Part shown: one piece after another, positions 56,763-64,000 of the stretch
How positions within the stretch are numbered: position 1 is the first letter of the stretch
Layout of the letters: each line of letters starts with the position of its first letter
DNA from: Planctomycetota bacterium
GTDB lineage: Bacteria; Planctomycetota; UBA11346
Assembly (NCBI GenBank): GCA_022841245.1
Contig: JALHRW010000001.1
Span: 1 to 64,000, forward strand
Length of the DNA: 64,000 nucleotides
Direction: 5' to 3'
Program-made: the position numbers and the translations under genes
Notes under the pieces: generated by a model
Seen by the model: the letters and a program-made list of their open reading frames with translations, nothing else
Databases searched by the model: none
What the model was told of the DNA's origin: nothing

Positions 56763-57764
56763 ATGAAGAAGGCCACGCTGCGCGATGTCGCCACCCAGGT
56801 CGGACTCCATCCGGTCACCGTATCCCGCATGCTCGGCGGCACCTATGCCGGCAGTGCCGAGACGACCGAGCGCGTCCGCCGGGTGGCCGAGGAACTGGGC
56901 TATCGCACCAGCATCTTCGCCAAGGCGATGCGTGGCCGTTCGCTGCCCTTCGTGCTGCTCAGCGGCAATCTCGATCCGTATTCGATGAGCTACATGCGCG
57001 TGCTGGAGGGCCTGCTCCAGGAGCATGGACTGGCCCTGCAGGTGGTTCTCGACCGCAATCAATTGCCGGAGATGATCGAGCGCATCAACCCGGTGGCGAC
57101 GGTGCTGCTGTGGGGGGAATTGGAGGCGCATCTCCAACATCTGTACACCCGTCCGGACGTCATCGCGCTGCACGTCGAGATGCCGGCCGGCCTAGCCGCC
57201 CGCTGCTTCAGGCTGCAGATGGACTTCGGCGCCGGGTTCGCCGACCTCGCCCGTCATCTGCACGGCAAGGGCCACCGACGCTGCGTCTTCCTGACCTGCG
57301 ATGATCTCGATCAACAGCCGATGTACCATGAGCGTCGGGTGCGCTTCACCGACACCCTGTGCGGGCTCGATCCGTCCGCCCGGGTTCAGGTCCTCAGCCT
57401 GCCGCGCCTCGACGCGCTGCCGGACATGCTGAACGCCGTGTTCGCTCCTAGCGGCCGGCCGACCGCCTTAGTCTGCCTGGGCGACATGATCGCGTGGCAG
57501 GCGGTCTACCACTTCTGTCAGATCGGTGTGCGTGTGCCGCATGACGTCTCGGTCACCGGCAGCGACGGCATCCCGCTGCTCCATCACTGCCCGCGCCTGA
57601 CCACGGTGCATGTCGACCACGATGCCGTCGCCCTGCAGATCGTACGTTGGATCACCGGCAGCATCGCTCCGGCCAAGGAGCACAAGCAGGACGCGGTGGC
57701 GGAATACCGCCGTTTGCCCTGCTTCATCCACCAGGACGCCTCGGTGGCGCCCCCTCCACCATAA
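56763..57764 (+). CDS. LacI-family transcriptional regulator 2
   Basis: 333 residues. Helix-turn-helix MKKATLRDVATQVGLHPVTVSRMLGGTYAGS and hinge, followed by a ligand-binding core (SMSYMRVLEGLLQEHGLALQVVL; ALVCLGDMIAWQAVYHFCQIGVRVPHDVSVTGSDG). It is divergent from the pseudopilin operon with paired palindromes in the 102-base gap. The core resembles that of LacI regulator 1 in this window. The regulator probably controls the pseudopilin operon and the large secreted protein at 59540. Confidence 0.88.
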   Translation: MKKATLRDVATQVGLHPVTVSRMLGGTYAGSAETTERVRRVAEELGYRTSIFAKAMRGRSLPFVLLSGNLDPYSMSYMRVLEGLLQEHGLALQVVLDRNQLPEMIERINPVATVLLWGELEAHLQHLYTRPDVIALHVEMPAGLAARCFRLQMDFGAGFADLARHLHGKGHRRCVFLTCDDLDQQPMYHERRVRFTDTLCGLDPSARVQVLSLPRLDALPDMLNAVFAPSGRPTALVCLGDMIAWQAVYHFCQIGVRVPHDVSVTGSDGIPLLHHCPRLTTVHVDHDAVALQIVRWITGSIAPAKEHKQDAVAEYRRLPCFIHQDASVAPPPP

Positions 57765-57782
57765 GTCTGCCGCGGAAGTACT

Positions 57783-59111
57783 ATGCGCATGCTGATCGTC
57801 GCGCTGATGACCTTGACCCTTGTTGGCGGGGAGGTCGCACCCGTGGCGGGGGTCGACCCGAGCCGCGACGAGCTCGCGCTGCTGCTGCTGCTGAACCAGC
57901 ACCGCTCCACGCCGTCGCGCAGCACCATGTGGGTCGGCGAGCTGCGCAAGGCGAAGCAGGTGGAATGCGACGACCGCACCTGGGCCTGCTTCCATCAGGG
58001 CGGCAGCGCTCCGCCGCTGGTGCTCAACCCGATCCTGTGCGCGGTGGCGCGGGATCTGCTGAAGCAGGACGTGAAACCGCCGGAGAAGGCTATCTACGAC
58101 GTCCTGCCGGCGATGCGTGCGGCCGGCTACGGGAACTCCGCCAAGGCCATGACCATGTTCGCGACGGATGCGCCGGATATTCCGCTCGCCTATGCCAGGA
58201 CCCTGGTCCGCATCATCCGTGAGCGGGATGCCGGCGGCTTCCCCCTGGCGACGATGGCGATGGAGGACGTGGTGCTGCCTGACTGGCGCGAAGTCGGTGT
58301 GGCTGTCGGCGGCAAGGATCGGTTGAACGCGGTCATCGTGCTGGGCCAGGGCACGGCCAAGAGCCATCTCGGCGGCGCCGTCTATGCCGATGCCGATCGC
58401 GATCTGGTCCATGATCCTGGCGAAGGCCGGGCCGGCATCACGGTGTCCTGCGGCACCGTCAGCATGACCACTGGTGCCTCGGGTGCGTGGTGGCTGGCGG
58501 TGAACGATGCGGCGGCCGAGGTGTCGTTTGCGGGCGGTGGATTCCGCACCACCCGTCCGGTGGCCCAGGCGGCGAACGCCATCATCGACTGGCGTCTGCC
58601 GGATCCAGCCGACCTCAAGGCGGCCGACAGGCTGATCGGTGAGGCGACGAAGGCAGCGAAGCTGGGCGACGTGGAGAAGATGCGGGTGCCACTCGCGGCC
58701 CTGCTGGCTGGGACCCGCATGTCCGCCCTTGATGATGCACGTTTGCAGCGGATCGAGGAACTGGTTGCACCCATTCGAGGCGATTTCGATTCGGCATTGG
58801 ACCGGATCATGGCGATGCTGGGCGACGAACCCGCTGAAGCGAAGAAGAAACTGGCCGACATCCAGCGTGCCTGGAAGGGGGCCATGCCCGCCTGGTTCAA
58901 GGAGGCGGACGCACTGATCAGGATGCGTCAGCAGGTGTATGCCGTGCTGGCGGCTCCGGAGGAGCAGCAGGCCAAGCTCGCCCAACCCGTGCTTAGGGGC
59001 TTGGCAAAGGGACAACTCGATTCCACCGAGCCGCGCTTCATGGCCCAGTATGCACAATGGCAGCAGCAGCTTCCGGCTGAGGCGGCTACGGAGAAGCCGA
59101 AGAAGCGGTGA
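57783..59111 (+). CDS. Secreted CAP/SCP-like domain protein with SdrD-B-like module
   Basis: 442 residues with signal peptide MRMLIVALMTLTLVGGE. Residues ~25-180 resemble a CAP (SCP) domain (ELALLLLLNQHRSTP, NPILCAVARDLLKQ, WREVGVAVGGKDRLNAVIVLG). Residues ~185-255 have the SdrD B-like pattern GGAVYADADRDLVHDPGEGRAGITVSCG. The C-terminal ~190 residues are helical (LIGEATKAAKLGDVEKMRVPLAALLAG...) and end EKPKKR. It lies 18 bases after the LacI gene and may be co-transcribed with it. CAP proteins bind lipids or act on cell surfaces; the role here is unknown. Confidence 0.72.
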   Translation: MRMLIVALMTLTLVGGEVAPVAGVDPSRDELALLLLLNQHRSTPSRSTMWVGELRKAKQVECDDRTWACFHQGGSAPPLVLNPILCAVARDLLKQDVKPPEKAIYDVLPAMRAAGYGNSAKAMTMFATDAPDIPLAYARTLVRIIRERDAGGFPLATMAMEDVVLPDWREVGVAVGGKDRLNAVIVLGQGTAKSHLGGAVYADADRDLVHDPGEGRAGITVSCGTVSMTTGASGAWWLAVNDAAAEVSFAGGGFRTTRPVAQAANAIIDWRLPDPADLKAADRLIGEATKAAKLGDVEKMRVPLAALLAGTRMSALDDARLQRIEELVAPIRGDFDSALDRIMAMLGDEPAEAKKKLADIQRAWKGAMPAWFKEADALIRMRQQVYAVLAAPEEQQAKLAQPVLRGLAKGQLDSTEPRFMAQYAQWQQQLPAEAATEKPKKR

Positions 59112-59180
59112 TCGGCTGGTCGCCGATCCGCCACGCGTCCGAGCTGCCGCTGATGCGCCTGCTTTGCGCGATTTGTGTGC

Positions 59181-59294
59181 CTGGCCGCTGGCGTCGATGT
59201 CGCCCTTGGTCGAGGTCGCGCTGCGCCGGCGCAGTGTCTCGCTGAGGTACTTGCCGCGCCAACCGGCCGCCTTCTCTGCCGCTGCGCCCAGTGT
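59181..59294 (-). pseudogene. Fragment of a second GspG-like pseudopilin gene
   Basis: 38 codons in the minus frame (TLGAAAEKAAGWRGKYLSET...KGDIDASGQ) match residues 269-306 of the pseudopilin encoded at 55443-56660 at about 33 of 38 positions. Weak similarity may extend to ~59420 (YANTCYE against YTTLCYN). Both ends of the gene are gone and the frame runs into unrelated sequence after DIDASGQ. It is a decayed partial duplicate in the same orientation as the original. Confidence 0.8.
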
Positions 59295-59498
59295 CGGGTT
59301 GACGCGCGATGCTCGACCAGCTGCGAGGCGCTGCGCTGACCACCAAGTACCCATGTCCGGTGCACTGACCGAGTGCGCCGGCGCCCCAGCGGGGGACCGT
59401 TCATAGCACGTGTTCGCGTATGGCGCCGCCCAACGACTGTCTGATTCACTGATGGCCCGCCATCGCCGCCATTCTTGACGCTGCACCAATCAGCCAAA

Positions 59499-59510
59499 AC
59501 TAACGTTAGT
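59499..59510. promoter_or_regulatory. LacI-type operator before the large secreted protein gene
   Basis: ACTAACGTTAGT is a perfect 12-bp palindrome, 30 bases before the start codon at 59540. It shares AAAACTAACGTTAG with the site at 56705-56718. A TTGACG box stands at 59475-59480. Confidence 0.75.
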
Positions 59511-59539
59511 ATATGAACACTATTGGCAGCGGAGGCTTC

Positions 59540-62500
59540 ATGTCTTGTCGCCCCTTCTTCCCGGCTCGTCGGATCCCCTGCTTGCCCGGGTGCATACTGG
59601 TCTTGCTGGCGACCGGGCTGGCAGCCGCCGACATCACGGTGAACTTCCCGAACGGGGACGAGAATCAGGTCTATGGCGTGGTCTACACGGGCTGGACCTC
59701 GACGGTGGCCGGCACGGTCGACCTGCAACTGCTGAAGGGGGGCGCCCTCTACCAGACCATGGCGACCGGGCAGTCGGCGAGCGGCACCTTCGTCTACACC
59801 CTGCCGGGCGACACCCAGATGGGCGAGGACTTCACGGTACGGGCCGTGCTGTCGACCGGCGCGAGCGATACCAGTGATCGCGTATTCCGCATCTCCGGCA
59901 ACGCCTACGAGAAGATTGTCCCGCTATCCGCCAGCGTCCAGGCCGCACCGGCCCAGATCACCCTAGCCTGGGGCGCGACCGGATCCGACAGCGGCACCAA
60001 CAGCTTCACCGGCTACTCGGTGTACCGCCGCATTCCCGGGACGGTGAGCTGGGGCACTGCGTTGGTGACCCTGGCGAACACGGCCACCGGCTGGAGCGAC
60101 ACAGCTGTGGCGACGGGTGTTCCCTATGAGTACCGGGTGCTGCGCTTCGGCGGTCTGCGCGGTTCGGCAGACGGTTTCATCCAGGCCGGACTCGACCTGC
60201 CGTTGACCGAGTCGCGTGGCACGGTGGTGCTGGCTGTCGAATCCGGACTGGCGACCGCCCTGGCTCCCGAGGTCGAGGCACTGCGGAATGATATGCGCGC
60301 CGATGGCTGGACCGTCGCGGACATCCAGGCCGCCGCCGTCCAGGTCGGAGCAACCGGCTATGCAGCGGCCGTCGCCGGGGTGAAGGCGCAGATCAGGGCT
60401 GCCTACGATGCCGATCCCTCCCGGGTGAAGCTGGTCTACGTGTTGGGCAATGTGCCGGTGCCATACTCTGGCCGCATCGTCCCCGACGGCCATTCTGGTG
60501 ATCACCTGGGCGCCTGGCCCGCCGATGTCTATTATGGCGCCATGAGCGAGCCGTGGACCGACACGACGGTCAACTACACATCCACCGGAACCCGAAACGT
60601 CAATGTGCCTGGTGATGGGAAGTTCGACACCAGCACGCTGACCACCCAGATCGAACTCGGCGTCGGTCGGGTCGACCTGGCGCGGCTGCCCGTATTCTCG
60701 TCCAGCGGCGACGAGCTGGCACTGATCCGCGCCTATCTCACCAAGGCGCATGCCTTCCGCTGTCGCCAGCGGATCTTTCCGTCGACGGCGATGATCGATG
60801 ACGAGTTCAAGACCTATGCTGAAGGTTTCGCCGGTTCGGCATGGCGGGGGTATTCGACCCTGGTCGGCCGGGCCAATGTCCGGGCTGCGCAATGGAATCC
60901 GACCCTCACCGCGACTCCGCACCTCCTCGCCTATGGAACTGGTGCCGGGGCCAATGGCGTGGTGTCCAACGTGACGACCATCGAGGAGATCCAGCAGTAC
61001 CGGCCGCAGGCGGTGTTCACCAGCCTGTTCGGCAGCTACTTCGGCGACTGGGACGGAGTCGACAACGTCCTGCGCGGCATCCTTGGACCCGGCGCCGGCC
61101 TGACCTGTTTCTGGTCGGGCAGGCCATATTGGCAGATGCATCAGCTGGCCACCGGTGCCACCTTCGGCGACCTGGCCAGGATCAATTTTAACGCCGACGG
61201 CACCAGCTACCCCAACTCGGGCGATTCGCAGCGCAAGGTCCACATCGCCCTGATGGGCGATCCCACCTTGCGCCTGCATCCGGTGGCCATGCCCGGCGCC
61301 GTCGTGGCCCGTGGCATGGCGGGCGGCATCGAACTGCGCTGGAACGCCTCCGCCGACGGCGCGGCGGCCGGCTACCACGTCTACCGGGCGGCCACGGCGG
61401 CGGGACCGTTCACCCGCCTGTCGGGCAGCTCCGCCACGGCCGGCAACCCCTCGGGATCGCCGCTGACCGCCTTGAGCTATGCAGATGGAATGGCCGGAAA
61501 CGGAACGACCTGGACCTACCTGGTGCGGACGGTGAAACGTGAAGTGACCCCGAGCGGCACCTACTGGAACCAGAGCGTCGGGGTCATGGCCACGGCAACC
61601 GCCGGGATGGCCACTCCCTTCGCCCCGACGGGGTTGACCGTGCGTGCAGCCTCGCGCAGCGCCTTCCAGTTGGCCTGGCAGGATCGGTCCTCGGACGAAA
61701 CCTCCTTCGTGGTCGAACGCAGCGCCGGCTCGACAGGGACCTGGGCCACCGTCGCGACCCTGGCAGCCAACACCACCGCCTGGAACGACAGCGGCTTGGC
61801 CGCCGGCACCATCTATTGGTACCGCGTGCGCGCGGCCAACGCGGCCGGATCATCGGCCGCCTCGGCCTCCGCCGCAGATACTGGCACCCCAGGTGTGCTC
61901 AGCATGGTGGCCACCTACGTGAGTACCGACCGCAACGGCAGCGCGGTCACGGTCAGCGTGCAACGTACCGGCGGCGACATCGACACGGTGCAGTGCTCCT
62001 TCACCGACGCCCAGATGACCGCGCTGGCGGGGACCGACTACGTCGCCTCCTCGGGTGTCCTCACCTGGGGGCACCGCGACAGTTCGCTGCGCACCATCAC
62101 CTTCAGCCTGCCCCCCAGGCCGCTGCCGCGCCTCGACGCAGCATTCCGCGTCACCATCTCAGCGCCGACAAACGGCGCCGTGCTGGGGACGCAGAAGTGG
62201 ACCCAAATCCTCCTGGTGAACAGCGATGCCAATGTCCTGCCGGCCGGCTGGAGTTCGGAGATGCTGTCGGGACTTGCGGCGAGCGGGGCCGCGCGCTGGG
62301 ACGGCAGCGCTTTCAGCGTCTCCTCGGATTCGCGCAAGAACCTGGACATGTCACGCTTCGCATATCGGACGATTAGCGGGGACTTCGACTTCCGCATGCG
62401 CGTCCTGCGACTGGACGGGACCATGTATGGTGGCAATTGCATGGCGATGGTCCGGGCCGACCTGACCGCCAGCTCGATCGCCACCGAGGTCCTGCTGACC

Positions 62501-63910
62501 GGTCCATCCGGAGGCATCGTCGACAACCGGCGATCGGCCACCAGCGGCGCCGTCACCTCCGGCGGTCTGGCCTGGGGCCATTCCGTGCCGGTGTGGCTGC
62601 GCATCCAACGTTCAGCCGGGACACTCGCCACCTTCAAGTCGACCGATGGGACGACCTGGAACCAGGTCTCCACTGGCGCCGACACGCTGCCAGTCACGAC
62701 GCTGGTCGGCTTCGGGGCCTGCAGCAACGATTCGCCGGCCATGCTGGGCATCGCGGTCGTCGATCAGGTGCAGTTGCTGTCCCTGGGGACTTCGCCGCCG
62801 ACCGCGACCCTGACAGCCGGCAACGTGAGTGGCGCCGGCGCGGCCACGCATGCCATCCAGGTGCGCTATGCTGATCCGGACGGGGTCAACGTCTCTTCCA
62901 TCGGCGGCGGTGACCTGCGGGTGACCAACGCGGCCGGGACCCAGCTGCCCCCGACCCTCGCCGGCATCGACACGGCCGGCAACGGGACTCCGCGGACGGC
63001 CACCTACCTGGTGCCGGCGCCTGGAGGCAGCTGGGATGCAACGGACAACGGCACCTACACGGTGGCACTGCTCGAAGCTGCGGTTCAGGACATCGGCGGA
63101 ACAGCAACCCCGGGCCAGATTCTCGGCACCTTCCAGGTGTCGATCGCCACGTCCGCTGTCGCCCCGGTGATCACCGAGGGCGCCACCGCCACGGCGACAA
63201 TGTCCGAGGACGGCAGCCCCAACGCGTTCGTGCTGGTCCTGCACGCCACGGATGCGGACTCGGCGACCTTGGCCTGGTCGGTAGCGACCCAGGCCGGGCA
63301 CGGCACCGCCGCCGTGTCGGCGGGCGGGCTCAGCACGGCCGTCACCTATGTTCCGGCGAGCAACTGGAACGGCAGCGATACCTTCGTGGTGCAGGTCAGC
63401 GATGGCGTGCTGAGCGACAGCATCGCGGTGACGGTGACGGTACAGGCGGTGAACGACGCGCCGGTGTACACGGCAGGGCCGCTGGTGAGCGGATCGGCCG
63501 TGGCGGGGCAGAACCTGATGTGCAGCTCCGGAAGCTGGAATGACAACCGTGACACGGCTGTGGGTGGGACGTCGACCTGTTCCTACGCCTATCAATGGTG
63601 GCTGGCAGACGATGCGTTGGGCGCAAATCCCATGGCCATCGCCGGGGCGACATCCAGTGCATATGTCCTGCTGACCACCGATGCTGGACGCTGGGTACGC
63701 TGCCAGGTGACCTGCAGCGATGACGGGGTGGGGTCGCCCGCGGTACGATCGGCGACCGCGGAATCAGCCTGGATGCAGGTGACGACCCCAACGGGCAGCG
63801 GCTCGGCGGCTGGCACCCAGGGGAACGGTGGCGGTGGAGGCTGCGGTGCGGGTGTCCTCAGCCTGCTGATCGGCGTGTTCCTGGTAAGCCTGCGTCAGCG
63901 CCGGCGCTGA
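59540..63910 (+). CDS. Large secreted multidomain protein (gingipain-like fold, FN3, Calx-beta-like, tandem-95, C-terminal sorting-type tail)
   Basis: About 1456 residues from ATG 59540, chosen for its GGAGG site; an ATG at 59513 lies beside the operator. The signal peptide ends near LAAADI. FN3-like segments come first (TGYSVYRRIPGTVSWG). A domain at ~230-590 recalls gingipain/caspase-like C25 proteins (VYVLGNVPVPYSG, GAWPADVYYGAM, IALMGDPTLRLHPV), but the segment where C25 has its Cys reads FTSLFGSYFGDWD, so catalysis is doubtful. Two more FN3 modules, a Calx-beta-like part (~790-890), a DUF1349/lectin-like part (~910-1080) and a tandem-95 repeat (YVPASNWNGSDTFVVQVSDG) follow. The C-terminus GNGGGGGCGAG, a hydrophobic helix and RQRRR form a CTERM-type sorting signal. 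Confidence 0.8.
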   Translation: MSCRPFFPARRIPCLPGCILVLLATGLAAADITVNFPNGDENQVYGVVYTGWTSTVAGTVDLQLLKGGALYQTMATGQSASGTFVYTLPGDTQMGEDFTVRAVLSTGASDTSDRVFRISGNAYEKIVPLSASVQAAPAQITLAWGATGSDSGTNSFTGYSVYRRIPGTVSWGTALVTLANTATGWSDTAVATGVPYEYRVLRFGGLRGSADGFIQAGLDLPLTESRGTVVLAVESGLATALAPEVEALRNDMRADGWTVADIQAAAVQVGATGYAAAVAGVKAQIRAAYDADPSRVKLVYVLGNVPVPYSGRIVPDGHSGDHLGAWPADVYYGAMSEPWTDTTVNYTSTGTRNVNVPGDGKFDTSTLTTQIELGVGRVDLARLPVFSSSGDELALIRAYLTKAHAFRCRQRIFPSTAMIDDEFKTYAEGFAGSAWRGYSTLVGRANVRAAQWNPTLTATPHLLAYGTGAGANGVVSNVTTIEEIQQYRPQAVFTSLFGSYFGDWDGVDNVLRGILGPGAGLTCFWSGRPYWQMHQLATGATFGDLARINFNADGTSYPNSGDSQRKVHIALMGDPTLRLHPVAMPGAVVARGMAGGIELRWNASADGAAAGYHVYRAATAAGPFTRLSGSSATAGNPSGSPLTALSYADGMAGNGTTWTYLVRTVKREVTPSGTYWNQSVGVMATATAGMATPFAPTGLTVRAASRSAFQLAWQDRSSDETSFVVERSAGSTGTWATVATLAANTTAWNDSGLAAGTIYWYRVRAANAAGSSAASASAADTGTPGVLSMVATYVSTDRNGSAVTVSVQRTGGDIDTVQCSFTDAQMTALAGTDYVASSGVLTWGHRDSSLRTITFSLPPRPLPRLDAAFRVTISAPTNGAVLGTQKWTQILLVNSDANVLPAGWSSEMLSGLAASGAARWDGSAFSVSSDSRKNLDMSRFAYRTISGDFDFRMRVLRLDGTMYGGNCMAMVRADLTASSIATEVLLTGPSGGIVDNRRSATSGAVTSGGLAWGHSVPVWLRIQRSAGTLATFKSTDGTTWNQVSTGADTLPVTTLVGFGACSNDSPAMLGIAVVDQVQLLSLGTSPPTATLTAGNVSGAGAATHAIQVRYADPDGVNVSSIGGGDLRVTNAAGTQLPPTLAGIDTAGNGTPRTATYLVPAPGGSWDATDNGTYTVALLEAAVQDIGGTATPGQILGTFQVSIATSAVAPVITEGATATATMSEDGSPNAFVLVLHATDADSATLAWSVATQAGHGTAAVSAGGLSTAVTYVPASNWNGSDTFVVQVSDGVLSDSIAVTVTVQAVNDAPVYTAGPLVSGSAVAGQNLMCSSGSWNDNRDTAVGGTSTCSYAYQWWLADDALGANPMAIAGATSSAYVLLTTDAGRWVRCQVTCSDDGVGSPAVRSATAESAWMQVTTPTGSGSAAGTQGNGGGGGCGAGVLSLLIGVFLVSLRQRRR

Positions 63911-63940
63911 CAACCCCTGAACACAGATCGGACCTCTGCC

Positions 63941-64000
63941 ATGATCGCACGCCTGCTGACCGCCATCGTCCTCTGCACCGGTCTGGAGGCTGTCGACTTC
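63941..64000 (+). CDS. Start of a further secreted protein, cut by the window end
   Basis: An ATG 30 bases after the previous stop opens a frame of 20 codons to the edge, MIARLLTAIVLCTGLEAVDF, which looks like a signal peptide. The family cannot be judged. Co-transcription with the large secreted protein gene is likely from the spacing. Confidence 0.55.
   Translation, partial: MIARLLTAIVLCTGLEAVDF

Larger units (their letters stand above)
59112..59539. other. 428-base gap with a pseudogene fragment and an operator
   Basis: It contains the degenerate pseudopilin fragment (about 59181-59420), a TTGACG promoter-like box at 59475-59480, the CTAACGTTAG operator at 59500-59509, and a GGAGG ribosome site for the gene at 59540. 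No complete gene is seen. Confidence 0.6.

Noticed and set aside
57468..59489. 673-codon minus frame across the CAP-domain and LacI genes
   Set aside because: Only its first ~100 codons carry real similarity (the pseudopilin fragment); the rest is antisense to genuine genes.

Overview
The window is dense, high-GC bacterial chromosome with no rRNA or tRNA gene seen. Several features point to the PVC group, with a planctomycete-like organism most likely: ECF sigma factors (one opening with the FPNTRWSLI signature), a Ser/Thr kinase with DWG in place of DFG, prepilins including one ending in an H-X9-DG motif, BPL_N/PPC secreted proteins, and large secreted proteins with FN3 and tandem-95 modules. 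This placement is inferred from protein families; no marker gene is present.

Layout. (1) 1-7.3 kb: the end of a phosphite dehydrogenase gene (ptxD-like), a PepSY / OmpR-type response regulator / histidine kinase set, a second two-component pair on the minus strand, and a small-molecule methyltransferase. (2) 7.4-12.8 kb: a GT2-GtrA-GT39 fusion, a dual-specificity phosphatase and an IS110/IS1111-type element. A remnant of the glycosyltransferase gene lies about 1 kb upstream of the intact copy. (3) 12.8-14.5 kb: a minus-strand ArsR-rhodanese, DsrE, methyltransferase operon with a clear palindromic operator. (4) 14.6-33.4 kb: a metal-handling island. It holds CusCBA, a CopA ATPase, an HMA chaperone with a CorE-like ECF sigma factor, a second ECF sigma factor, a kinase directly behind cusA, three proteins with FCCxxC/TRASH-like metal sites, two secreted YIGPKGGD-repeat proteins, and RcnR with a truncated NicO (RcnA-type) transporter. 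(5) Near 33.41 kb two convergent genes are both cut off at the same point; this is a rearrangement junction or an assembly joint. (6) 33.35-45.5 kb: a LacI-controlled divergent locus. The minus arm has LacI, M24 peptidase-like, polysaccharide deacetylase, a DUF6786-like protein, MFS transporter, a small secreted protein and a sugar-binding-like protein. The plus arm has a CBM9-esterase lipoprotein, two BPL_N-PPC proteins and an H-X9-DG prepilin. (7) 45.5-56.7 kb: a six-gene minus-strand operon of five pseudopilin-like proteins plus a pseudokinase-LRR membrane protein, facing a second LacI-family regulator. (8) 57.8-64 kb: secreted CAP-domain and 1457-residue multidomain proteins and the start of another secreted protein.

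How the parts work together. The metal island looks like a periplasm-centred Cu/Ni defence under several sensors: CorE-like sigma, RcnR, and kinase/ECF. The pseudopilin operon and the large secreted protein gene share an identical 14-bp sequence containing the palindrome CTAACGTTAG, so they are probably one regulon of the LacI-family protein encoded between them. The window contains no secretion ATPase, secretin or inner-membrane platform, so that pseudopilus would depend on genes elsewhere. The strongest candidates for undescribed biology are the YIGPKGGD-repeat proteins of the metal island and the LacI-controlled pseudopilin / pseudokinase-LRR module.
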